Shown here piece after piece: positions 54,901-64,000 of a stretch of DNA of 64,000 bases. Position 1 is the stretch's first letter; each line of letters begins with the position of its first letter. The notes beneath the pieces are model-generated. The model saw nothing but the letters and a program-made list of their open reading frames with translations, did not search any database and was not told the origin of the DNA. Source of the stretch: Pachyseris speciosa (lineage: Eukaryota; Cnidaria; Anthozoa; Scleractinia; Pachyseridae). The position numbers and the translations under genes are program-made. The stretch spans positions 1 through 64,000 of the forward strand of contig JAEMWC010000628.1 of NCBI GenBank assembly GCA_016490735.1. The letters are read 5' to 3'.

Positions 54901-56072
54901 AAAAGTTTCTTAACGCTACTGTGAGGAACCAAGGTCGAAAAACAGTCAGCCAAGCCGAGTAAAAACACTTGTTCGCTTGCAAAGAAAACAACGTAACAAA
55001 ACAAACAAACAATTAAACTACTTCTTTGCGTCCAAAACGAGCACAGATGATTGTTATTTATATCCATTCGAGAGAAAAATACAAGTTTCATTCCTGAACA
55101 AAAGTAACAACGATTAAACCAAATGTTAAGCTTCTATTTATTTATTTTACCTCACTGTCCTGTGTTGTAGAGGTTTCTACCACTTGAAAATGCGTAAGCT
55201 TCAGTAAAATAAAAACAACCATCCGCAAAAATAGCAAACGGTTTGTCCAAAGAAAGAGCTTCTTCCACAGAGTTTGAGCTACTCATTCCTCCCATTAATA
55301 CCGGTGAACTGTTAAGTGACTTTTCTTGGTGAGATGCAAGATGCCGCGGTGAAGTGAAAGCCCTTGAAGCGTTGAATTATACTGTTTTCAACCGCACAAT
55401 CTTTGAAGCTTTTCCTGAGAAAAATCTTCCGTCCTTCCTTTCATCACTTGAATATTCACCTTGCGGAGTATCTTTTGACAAGTTCTTGATCTTTATGCTT
55501 TTTACGCGAAAGACAAACTTCGATCGAAGAAGATGAAGTTGTTTTGCTCAAAATAAAGAAACCAACTGAATGTGAAATTACCAGCCGCAGAAAGCGCGCG
55601 AAAAATTTTAACGGCCTCGATTTGGTTTGGGTGTCCCACACTTGGCTTGAACCTGCGATCCTATCGAAAGCAAGTACCTGGTCAGCGGTCAACTTCATAA
55701 AAACAGCTGACCTCGATGAGGTCTTAACTTGAGCCCGCGATATGGTCACGTTACACTGGTCAGCGGATACCTTGTTTTGACAGGTGTCAATTGGCTATAA
55801 GATGGATGTCCAGTATCAAAGATGTACGCTGTAAAGTAGCTGGTCAGCTGGGCCAGGTGGAGTATGGCCGCCATGTTGGATTATTATGCTTATTATTAGG
55901 AAATTATTAATTATTGGGCGACTCCGTCGTCGTCGTCGTCGTCGTAGTCGTGCGTACGCGCCCACGAGCAATACCGCTAGCCATTTTTACGATGAGAAAA
56001 GCAGTTGACGGGTTTCTATAGGTATGGTGCTCCGCTTGACGGCCCTTCGGGCCGTCGGAGCTCCGCTATAAA
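51945..56072 (+). mobile_element. 4.1-kb dispersed element, copy 2
   Basis: Same start, end, internal order and ORF shadows as copy 1 at 36,149-40,258, about 15.8 kb away in direct orientation. Line-by-line reading shows only scattered substitutions, small indels (for example CACCAG missing near 52,146) and a shorter (CGT)n array near 55,926. Such similarity means a recent insertion or duplication. Confidence 0.8.
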
Positions 56073-57779
56073 AAAAGGGAAATTTCACAGACAGGCAAAT
56101 GTTAATACTCACCAGAGGTCGCGGTCTTGTCAAATACTTCAATTTCGGGTTCCGAGTCTGAACTGACAAAGATCGTTCGTTGATCGTTCGACTGTCTTGA
56201 GGAGCAGAAGTAGTTTCCTTGTTTGGAATACTATGACATAAATTAGTGCAAGAACTCGAACACGTATCATCAAAACTATCGTCTGAAATATTTCAAGCGA
56301 AGCAGTGGAGACATCAGGAATGTTTGATGGGCTATTCGACAGTTCCATTTCGAACAACGACACGATCACCCACATCTCATTGCGTCGGTAACACCTTTTA
56401 GATTAAATTTGTGGGCAAAGAATAGGTTATTGTTCACTTTATCGGAAATGAAAGATTAGAAGCCGGCTTCCAAGCATAGGTCTGTCACCTTGAACGACTC
56501 TGGGAAGAATTTTTTTTCTCACACCACAAGTCGAACATATATCTGCCAACTACGGGACAGACAAGGGACGTTATATACTCGATAACCTTGCTGTATCACT
56601 GACGGTACCAACTATCAACTTACATTAGGTTAGTGTAATTTTTGAAATGACCGCGTTGATTACAACTTGACAATAACAAAACCGACCACTGAATCTAGAT
56701 CAAAGGGATGAGCTGTGTTTGTTGCAACTGACAACTTCAACCCAGTAGATTTCGAAACCAGATTTTTATCTGGAAACTTTGAAGCCCCAGCGCCCCTCAT
56801 TTTAAGTCTGGTTTGTCATCTGCTACAGAAAAAATCTATGCAAAAAAAATCACTTGAACAAAGAATTCTGTTTCTTTGCCGCTTTTTCACACCTCTTCTA
56901 AACAAATATGAACCGTGAGAACATGTAAATGCTAAGAAAATAGTCACGTAGCTCACTGTCAGCTTGGCATAAGTGAGCAGAAGTCAGCACATAAGAGCTC
57001 TGTTAGTTAATCACTAGCCTCGCTTTAGTAATCAGTGTTTCAGTTCCTGATAACAACATCGTCCCAAGCAGAGTTGAGTTGTGGTTCATTACGGGTTGTT
57101 GATGGTAAAGCGAAGATTGTCGGAAATGGCCTTGCTTTGAAAAGTTCGAAAGGACTAGAATACTGATGTTTGCTGGATGTAAGCGCGCCGTCGGCCCATA
57201 AAAAAGGAAAGGATAATCCAGGTAGGAAACTTTCTCTTCAGTAGTTGCATGGAACGTAAAATGCCTTGTTTCGCCTTTATTCAGACAATCGTCTAGATTG
57301 TTCGGCCATCGCTTTCCTAAAACTTCAACTTCAACTTTATTTTACACTGTTTAAATGACCTCAATTAAACCACTTAAACATGCAAACAGATTTTACAGAA
57401 GCCGTTGGCGGTGTTTGTATATTAATGTGATATATGTTAGTCAGTTCTCGTTTGATGCAAGTGTTGCCATTTTTTAGGAAATGAGATGCTAGCAGGCTTG
57501 AAGGTGAGGAGGAACAGCATCTTCGTTGGGCAAACAGGAAGGAGAAAAAGTAAATTTGTTGTAAATATCAGAGAGAAAGCTGGTTCGTCCGAAGGCGCTC
57601 AGTAACAGGCTGTCTTTTGTTTTCATTAAAATACACTATATGTGTTATCATCAATAGTTATGAAACTAGTAAATACTTTTTCGTTAGATCTTGTTCTAAA
57701 TTTCATTTTATGTTGTAACGTGTTCATTAAGTCTAACAGTAATGAAACGCGTTTCTTTTACTGGTTTGTAAAGACTGTG
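56073..57779. other. Mostly non-coding; possible exon remnants on minus strand
   Basis: On the minus strand between about 56,390 and 56,110 there are short Ser/Asp-rich frames (for example SSDSEPEIEVFDKTATS) ending in a consensus donor CTCTGGTGAGTATT at about 56,118-56,105. This could be a 5' exon of an unknown gene or transposon. The rest shows nothing recognisable. Confidence 0.3.
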
Positions 57780-58080
57780 CTAATCCTGGAAGAAGTGTTG
57801 AGAGGACCCGCAATTCGGACAACCTTTCGAGTTGGATAGAACAGATTGTTTTTCCTAACCGAAGATCTCCGATGATCGTTTTTATTTTTTCCAAGCTGGA
57901 CAAGTGTTGAAGGGGTCCGAAATTCGGAAAAACCTCTCAAGTTAAATAATAATGGTAATTTGTCTTTCCTCGGATAACTGTTGAAGGGGTCCGAAATTCG
58001 GAATACCTATCAAGTTAAACCGCAGTAATGATCGTTTTTCCTCGGAGAAGTGTTAAGGGGCTCCGAAATTCGGAATTTCT
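57780..58080. repeat. Four-unit degenerate repeat with CCGAAATTCGG core
   Basis: Units of AAGTGTTGAAGGGGTCCGAAATTCGGAA-type sequence, 65-95 bp apart, at about 57,795, 57,902, 57,977 and 58,050. The core is the reverse complement of the core in the 50.8-51.5 kb array. Confidence 0.8.
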
Positions 58081-58283
58081 AATTTGGAAAAAGTAAAATG
58101 TATTCTTGTCATTAGGCTTGCTCAAAATGGAATAAATAGTGCGATTTTGACGGAATTGTCATATTTTAAATCGTGCCCCCTATGAACTTGACGGAAACCA
58201 AATTTTGCTCCGATGAAATGCCCTACTTCGCACCGATTGGTAAAATTCTTCAGTGCGTTGTTGTTATCATGCACGGAATTTCT

Positions 58284-59805
58284 CTAAAATGTAATACCAC
58301 AAATTAGTTTGGAACGCGTTTCAAGATAAATCAGTTCTTCGAGTGCAGATTCCATCGTCGTTGTTTTGCTCTTGTTTACAATTTCGCAAGCGTTGGCGCC
58401 AAGAGGAGACTCGAATATAATTTTGCTGAGTGCTTTCACGTCTTCTAGAGCATCGTGGCCTGGAAAATCCGTCTTAAAAAGGACTTTGTAGACAGCTGCT
58501 TGATTTGTCTTCACAAACGAACCGTCTTTCGTTTGCAACGCTTGGCATTTTTCTTGAATGAGCTTTCGAATGAAAGGAAGACTGTCTGCGAAGTGAACGT
58601 TGAGCTCTTTCATTTTAGGAATATGTTGTGGTGAATACTGCTGTATTGTTCTAAGCAAAACTGGAGTGTCAAATGAGGAAGAATTGTGTCCGATAAGAAT
58701 GACTTTAGCAAAATCATTCCGAGTTTTGGATGCCGCTATAAAATCAACAAAGGCCTCGAGACATTCGGCTTGAGAGACTCCAAAATGTTCCCACCACGAT
58801 GAAGGACTTTCTTGCCGCCAATTACAGTTGTTTGAAATTTATTTACTCTTGAGGAATGGAAAGAAATGCCTTTCTTCGGTAGGATATTTCTCGAAAATGT
58901 TTGCCCCTGTTCATTCTGGGCGGCTAATTGAATAATTTCAGCTTCCTTTCCTCCACAGCTTGTCTCCGTATCAAATGAAACTATTACGAGGCGCTTTGTC
59001 CTCAAATCATTTTTATGGCCTGTAATTAACTTCTTTTGGGGTCGATTCGTAAAAGTAGGGACGTCTTTTTCGAACTCTTTTAATTTTTCCTTTGTGACGA
59101 TGGCTCTTTGAAGAAGTTGAGGATCCAATGTGAGTGCGACGCCACTTTGGTAAGTCACGCCCTCTTTGTTTACATCTGATTTATCTCTCGCTTTCTTTGT
59201 TATGTAATTTTGCCTACGTTCTTTCTTGAATTTAATTGACGACTTTCGGATTTGTTCAGCTTCCCTTTCTTTGTCCAACGAAGAAATGGTCTTCTCTGTG
59301 ATATCTCCTGGCTCTACATTTAGACAGCGAAGGATATCTAGCAAATATTGCTTTCCCAAGTTTGTTTGTGCAACAGCAGCGGCAACTCTTTGGTCAGAAC
59401 TTTCACTGCCACCGTAAAAACGAATTTTTGGGGCTTTCGAACCAACAGTGCTGTGCCAGCTTTCATTAATTTGTGAAGAAGCGTTAGAAACCAATTTTTT
59501 GACAACAAGGTCACTTGCATATACATTGAACAAATTGGTTAAAACCGTTTTTAAACTTTCGCCCTGTAAGTCCTTTCCGTTTGGTAAATCCTTGTGGCGA
59601 TAGTATGGCGCGTTTTTAGGGTCAAAATTAATATTAAAAACCTTTTTTCAAGATGACTTTCGAATTGCAACTCTTGTGGAATGATTAATTGCTAATGCAG
59701 TTTCTTTCAACACTTTTTGCGAAAACTTGCTTCTTTCTGCACGTTCCATGGCGTACAAGTGTTTTTCTTTACCATTACTTTCCAGTTGTTGCAACTCTTG
59801 TTACA
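58284..59805 (-). pseudogene. Transposon-type protein with DEDDh 3'-5' exonuclease domain, broken
   Basis: Minus-strand order: KEKHLYAMERAERSKFSQKV and ETALAINHSTRVAIRKS (about 59,790-59,650), a TGA at 59,651-59,649 and frame change, then DPKNAPYYRHKDLPNGKDLQ. The long frame to 58,736 follows, with SSQINESWHSTVGSKAPKIR (a stretch I associate with Mutator-like transposase proteins of cnidarians) and the exonuclease: LVIVSFDTETSCGG (Exo I), GHNSSSFDTPVLL (Exo II), FPGHDALEDVKAL (Exo III). A frame change near 58,730 precedes the last part, which ends at 58284. All DEDDh residues are present. Probably a decayed mobile-element gene and not a host nuclease. Confidence 0.65.
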
Positions 59806-61514
59806 TGGTTAATTGCCAATTAAGAGCGTGTCCGTGTAAGAACCGACCACTCAAATTTTGGTGGAAAATGGATTGCCCTCATTTTTTCTACACAAGTCAA
59901 GCAACATATGCAATGAACGAAAATGGCCTTTATTTTGCCAGATTCGCTTCCTTTATTTTTTGACGAATTTTTTTTATAGGCGAGTCGAAAACCGCACAAA
60001 ACCGGAAATTGAAACACCTACTTTTGGTCGTTACGCAATGCATGCTAAAAACTCGCACATTTAACAAAACAACCTAAATTTTTTCAGAATCACTAGATAA
60101 TTCTTTCTTCTTTCCACAGAATTAAAAATACGCGTTTATCTTAAACACAAGGAAAGTTATGATTTTTTTCCCGAACCATCTTAAAAACGTCTTTAGCATT
60201 TTTGCCAACATAGCCTCCAAAGAAACAGATTTTTTTCAAAAGTGGGACCTCTACATGAATGACGACTGTTATCAGCTTAATGTACTAAGGCTAAGCTACA
60301 AATATCTGTATTAAAAGTCGTAGGCACTTGTAAGTTTGAAGCGCAAAAACTTCGAGCAAGTAGCTGAAAATTCAACGTTTTGTGTAAAAATGACGAATCT
60401 CGTGACTTAACTGAAATAAGTTTTAATTTTTGTCAGCGAATAGTTTAATGTTACCTGATCAGATTTATTGAGTTTCAACGTTTGGAGAACTCAGTGAGAC
60501 TTATTTTACACCAAAAAATCGAGAAATCGTCGGAACTTTGCCTTGCTTTTGATTTCTAGTACTGATTATTCGTTACCTTTGCGGTAACGCATCACGCATC
60601 TTTGGTTGACTCAAGCGTTGATTAAAAATCTTGTATATACTATTTCCCACGAAATGAGAGCCTTAATAGTTATATTAATAGTTATTCACACCAATTATTT
60701 TCCTTTTCTTGGTGTTATAGGTTTCTTATAATGTATGAGGAGTCATCGCTAAGGCCGGTAGTATAAACCGGTGTATGTGAGCGTTCACGAGTCTGTTTTC
60801 ACCAAATACAGAGTTCTTGGCAATAAATGAAGCAGGAAAGCTTATGGAGAGATCTTTAGCTAAACTGATATCCGAAATTGAAAAATAAAAACAATCTAAC
60901 GGAATAGAATGGGTGCATTATGGTTCATTTCACCGCAACATCATTGTAACTTTAATTATCGAGGAAGTCTGCCGGTGTTTCACTGTATTTCTTTGTTTCT
61001 CAAAAAAGCTGAACCGGGTTTAACCAAAATGACCACTGTTATATGTTTTCTTTGCTTACTGGAAGTTGCATTAAGTACGGTTACAAATGTAAAAGCTTTG
61101 AAGAAGCATAAACAAACTTCTACATAGCAAACAAGTTTTTTCACTGCAACTGTTGTCACGCGTAACGCATTCATAAAGAAACACACGATCAGTTGTAAAA
61201 GAGTTTAACAAATTAAAGTTAAATCAGTAAAATTTCTCCTTGGCAAAACAAAAAAAAGCAGTTTCTCTTCAGTGAACGTGAAAAACAACTTTTTTGCTTG
61301 AGCATGATTGTAGTTCGGCATCGCAACTGCAGAGTGGAGTTATTATTTTTTTTAAATAACCATTAACCACCATGATATTGCCGGGCTACATTTCACATTC
61401 TGAAAACGCAGGGCGATGTTAGTTCAGTGACGTCCTAACCACTGGAACTCTCGTAGATTCCTAAAAGTAAATCGAAGGAAAAACATCGTCTGCGACTGAT
61501 GTGATCAGTTTAGT
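59806..61514. other. Non-coding, no feature recognised
   Basis: AT-rich sequence with short random ORFs. No repeat or domain is recognised. Confidence 0.45.
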
Positions 61515-64000
61515 TTAGTTATCGCTCAAGAAGCAGTTACATTCTTGAACAAAATAGGACAACTTCTGCACCAAATCCTTCTTCCTATCTTTCGAGTTGA
61601 ACGCTACATCAAAGTGAAGCAAAATTGTTTTGAGCATTGTGACATTAAACTTTTGCAGTTTGTCTTCCTTGACGCATTTTCACAGGTCTGTAGTATCGTA
61701 ACAGATGGGATGCTGCGGGCTGAGCTCTGAGGCAATATCAGCAAGGAGCTTCTCTCTTTCTTCTTCCTCCTCCTCTGCGTAGGCATCATTAAGATCAATG
61801 TGCTCGTTACCACGCCTCCTTCGCGCTGCTGCAAGGCGGGAAAAGAATCCCTTAACTTGGTTTTTGGTTAGCCATTCCTCTCTTTTGAAAAGTCGACTGT
61901 TGTTGTCATCTTTTGCGTTTCGCATATCTGAAGCTACTTGCGTTGGATCAGCTTTATCTCCTGTTTTTTCTCCAATATCAAAATTTGCTGTTAGGTATTC
62001 CTTCACTTTGGCAGAAAATCTAGTTGCCCCTCGCCGAGGACTTTGCAGCGCCCACCCAAATGGAAGTTCACATCTGGATCCTGCACTCCTACTTGCTGTT
62101 GCTGTACTGCTGTCAGCACTAGCAGACTTCTTTACCTGGTCAACAGTAGAGAATTTCTGAGCCCATTCTCTTCTAAGCCTGTCAAAGGTGGACTCCATTT
62201 TCAGTTTTCCTAGAGTGTGGTCTCCAACGTCTAAGTGAGCTTCGAGATCGCCGAATTTTTCGACATCCAGATTCAGGACACGGAAAAATCCCTTCCTTTT
62301 CGGCACCGCTCGCACGTGCCGACTTATATAAACGAGTATCCTTGAAAGGGAAAAAGTCCTTCACAACCACCAAGTCAGTAGAGCTTTGATGCCTTTTAAA
62401 TAGGCGATCAAAGGGAACTAATTTTCCCGGGCCAATTCCATATGACTTCCAGACGCGCACCCCACTTTTTTCATACGCAAAGTTGTGATAACTGCTGAAT
62501 CCCTCAACAGCTTGAACATCGAGCGTCTTTTTGCTGACGTCATTGAGGCAGACACATGCTGATGTATCCTTTACATAGCGTTCCGAAAGTGCGCTACGCA
62601 TATCATCTGCAGATAAAATGTCATGTCCTTCATTGCAGTATCTGCGTAAGGACGCTTTCATGGGGCACAGAATACGGTCGCAAACATCTTTACCATGTTG
62701 TGGCTCAGAATAGTCGTACCGCAGGATACGGGCACCAATTCGTTCTCCAATATCTGTAACTGCAGCGATAAGGGAGTTGTTGTGATAGCACCCTGCCCCG
62801 TCAGAACGGAGATAAACAGATTCTATTTCTGGGTGTTCGGTCTTGATTGCCTTCAGGAGATTCTCAAGTATAGAACTGACAGCAAACCAATCTTGCTGGC
62901 ATGAGTCGAAGAGGTGAGCATACGATTTCAGCTGCAGACTTCCAGAACTGGCATTGAATGAAATAACTGTGGAAATATGCCAGCTCAATCCCCTTTTGTC
63001 ATACCAGTCACATTGCCTTTCTCGATACTTCAACTGTAAAAATTTCATGGCCCAGTCCATAACTATCAATGCCGAACTTGAATCCTCCATTTTCACGACG
63101 TCCTGTTTGGCTTCGTCCTGATTGACTGACCGAAGTGTATGTGCTTTCCACTGTTGTATATCTGATCGTGCCCGCTCAAAGTCATAAAGAAGATCTTCTC
63201 GATATTCTTGATTATACGGATTCCAAGATGAACTTCGGATTTCTGCCTCCACTTCGTTCAAGACTGCTTTCAAGGTCTGGCACTGGCCACAGCTTTCAAT
63301 ATGCTGATGAGTACACACAGCCTGGAAGTCTGGGTCACAACCATCACTTAGGGCCAGCTTTCTGCAGTGGTCGGCACAAGTTAACTCATCCGGCTTGCAG
63401 TGGATAGGATACTCTGTCTTCAGGTATTGCTTTGAGTCTCTCAACCTCCTTTTGGCATTGTTACACCACTGCTTGTTTCCTCCTCCTTTCTCTAAGTCGT
63501 CAATGATTCTCGCCACAGTCTGAAAACCAGCAGCTCCATCAGCAGCTATGTTGTCAAGCCCTTGAAGAGACTTACGCTGGGAGGCTTCCTGCACTTCTAA
63601 GATTTTGAATAAGGTTGATCGGCTCAAGGGTTCGAATTGCTCTTCTTTACAAAATTCAAAATATTGATTGATCATGGTAGACCTTGCTACGGTTCGTACG
63701 ACATTAGGCATTTGAATCTTCTCGCCACTATCAAGTTTGAGGACTTTATTGCCATATGCGACATCTTGATAAAAATGAGGACGATTAGCAAATTCCACGA
63801 AATGGTCCACCTTTTCCATATCAAGGCGTACACGGTGTTTTTTCTCTGACACCGGTACTGTACCAGGGCCATGGATCTTTGCGTGTGAGCGGGCCTGCTT
63901 TATTTGCCAGTTTGAAAGTTTTCCATAAGGTGAATGGATCTCCTGAAGGGTTTTTGCTGGGTATCGAAAAGCATATAGGCTGAGAATTTGTTTCTTTAAG
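61515..64000 (-). pseudogene. DDE-transposase-like protein with C2H2-like finger, 5' end beyond window
   Basis: The minus-strand frame is open from the right window edge (AKTLQEIHSPYGKLSNWQIK, HAKIHGPGTVPVSEKKHRVR) to about 62,250. It contains CTHQHIESCGQCQ, LIVMDWAMKFLQLKYRERQC, VYLRSDGAGCYHNNSLI and YSEPQHGKDVCDRI, which give candidate D, D and E catalytic residues. After a frame change in 62,180-62,320 it continues with SLEAHLDVGDHTL (end of a GC-x-K-x-F...HL..G.H-type finger), KNQVKGFFSRLAAARRRR and an acidic run. An in-frame TGA at 61,682-61,680 interrupts it. A last segment (KCVKEDKLQKFNVTMLKTIL) ends at 61,515. I recognise the type from coral genomes but cannot name the superfamily. 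Confidence 0.6.

Noticed and set aside
36149..56072. Large LTR retrotransposon with 4.1-kb LTRs
   Set aside because: The interval holds LINE and SINE fragments in mixed orientation, with no gag-pol, primer-binding site or TG...CA ends. Two insertions of one element fit better.

Overview
The window is eukaryotic animal DNA, almost certainly from a cnidarian such as a stony coral or sea anemone. This is inferred from AT-rich sequence, CR1/L2-like LINEs with (ATT)n tails, tRNA-derived SINEs, hairpin MITE-like repeats, and transposase-like genes of a type I associate with coral genomes. I see no intact ordinary host gene. Nearly everything is mobile or endogenous-virus-like.

Bases 1 to about 13,390 hold the first Polinton/Maverick (adintovirus-like) element, cut by the left window edge. 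A packaging ATPase points left. Pointing right are a coiled-coil protein, a penton-like minor capsid protein, a basic AT-hook protein, the double jelly-roll major capsid protein (MCP), a membrane-active pX/pVI-like protein, an adenovirus-type cysteine protease, two tiny genes (one a zinc ribbon), a parvovirus-VP1-like phospholipase A2 (PLA2), a DDE integrase with chromodomain, a Bro-N/nuclease protein, an AT-hook zinc-finger protein and protein-primed DNA polymerase B. Nearly all breaks in its genes are single-base indels. Six right-facing TCTAA[C/T] motifs and one leftward TCTAAA lie just before ATGs, often in a TCTAAC...TATATG arrangement. This recalls the TCTA late-promoter motif of Mavirus and Cafeteria roenbergensis virus.

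Bases about 14,200 to 34,260 hold a second, clearly diverged Polinton in the same orientation and gene order, lacking its left end. It carries in-frame stops as well as indels. Its MCP gene is split by a 7.4-kb inverted-arm element (15,189-22,614) flanked by TTAA duplications, and its PLA2 gene by a 5'-truncated LINE (about 25,563-27,830). Where the first element has Bro-N and zinc-finger genes, this one has a repeat-built coiled-coil gene. A small MGN-starting ORF follows its polymerase.

Bases 34,260-56,072 are repeat-rich. Two nearly identical 4.1-kb elements in direct orientation (36,149-40,258 and 51,945-56,072) flank LINE fragments on both strands, SINEs, diverged relatives of the 4.1-kb element and a hairpin element. 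They also flank a minisatellite of about 19 units built on CCGAATTTCGG. The same core returns in opposite orientation at 57,780-58,080.

Bases 58,284-64,000 carry two damaged minus-strand transposon-type genes: a protein with a complete DEDDh exonuclease domain, and a DDE-transposase-like protein with a zinc finger that runs off the right edge.

The most interesting points are: a possible programmed -1 frameshift (A AAA AAC, in register) joining PLA2 to integrase; the TCTA promoter-like motifs; the overlap of the pX-like and protease genes in both Polintons; and the precise TTAA insertion of a giant inverted-arm element.
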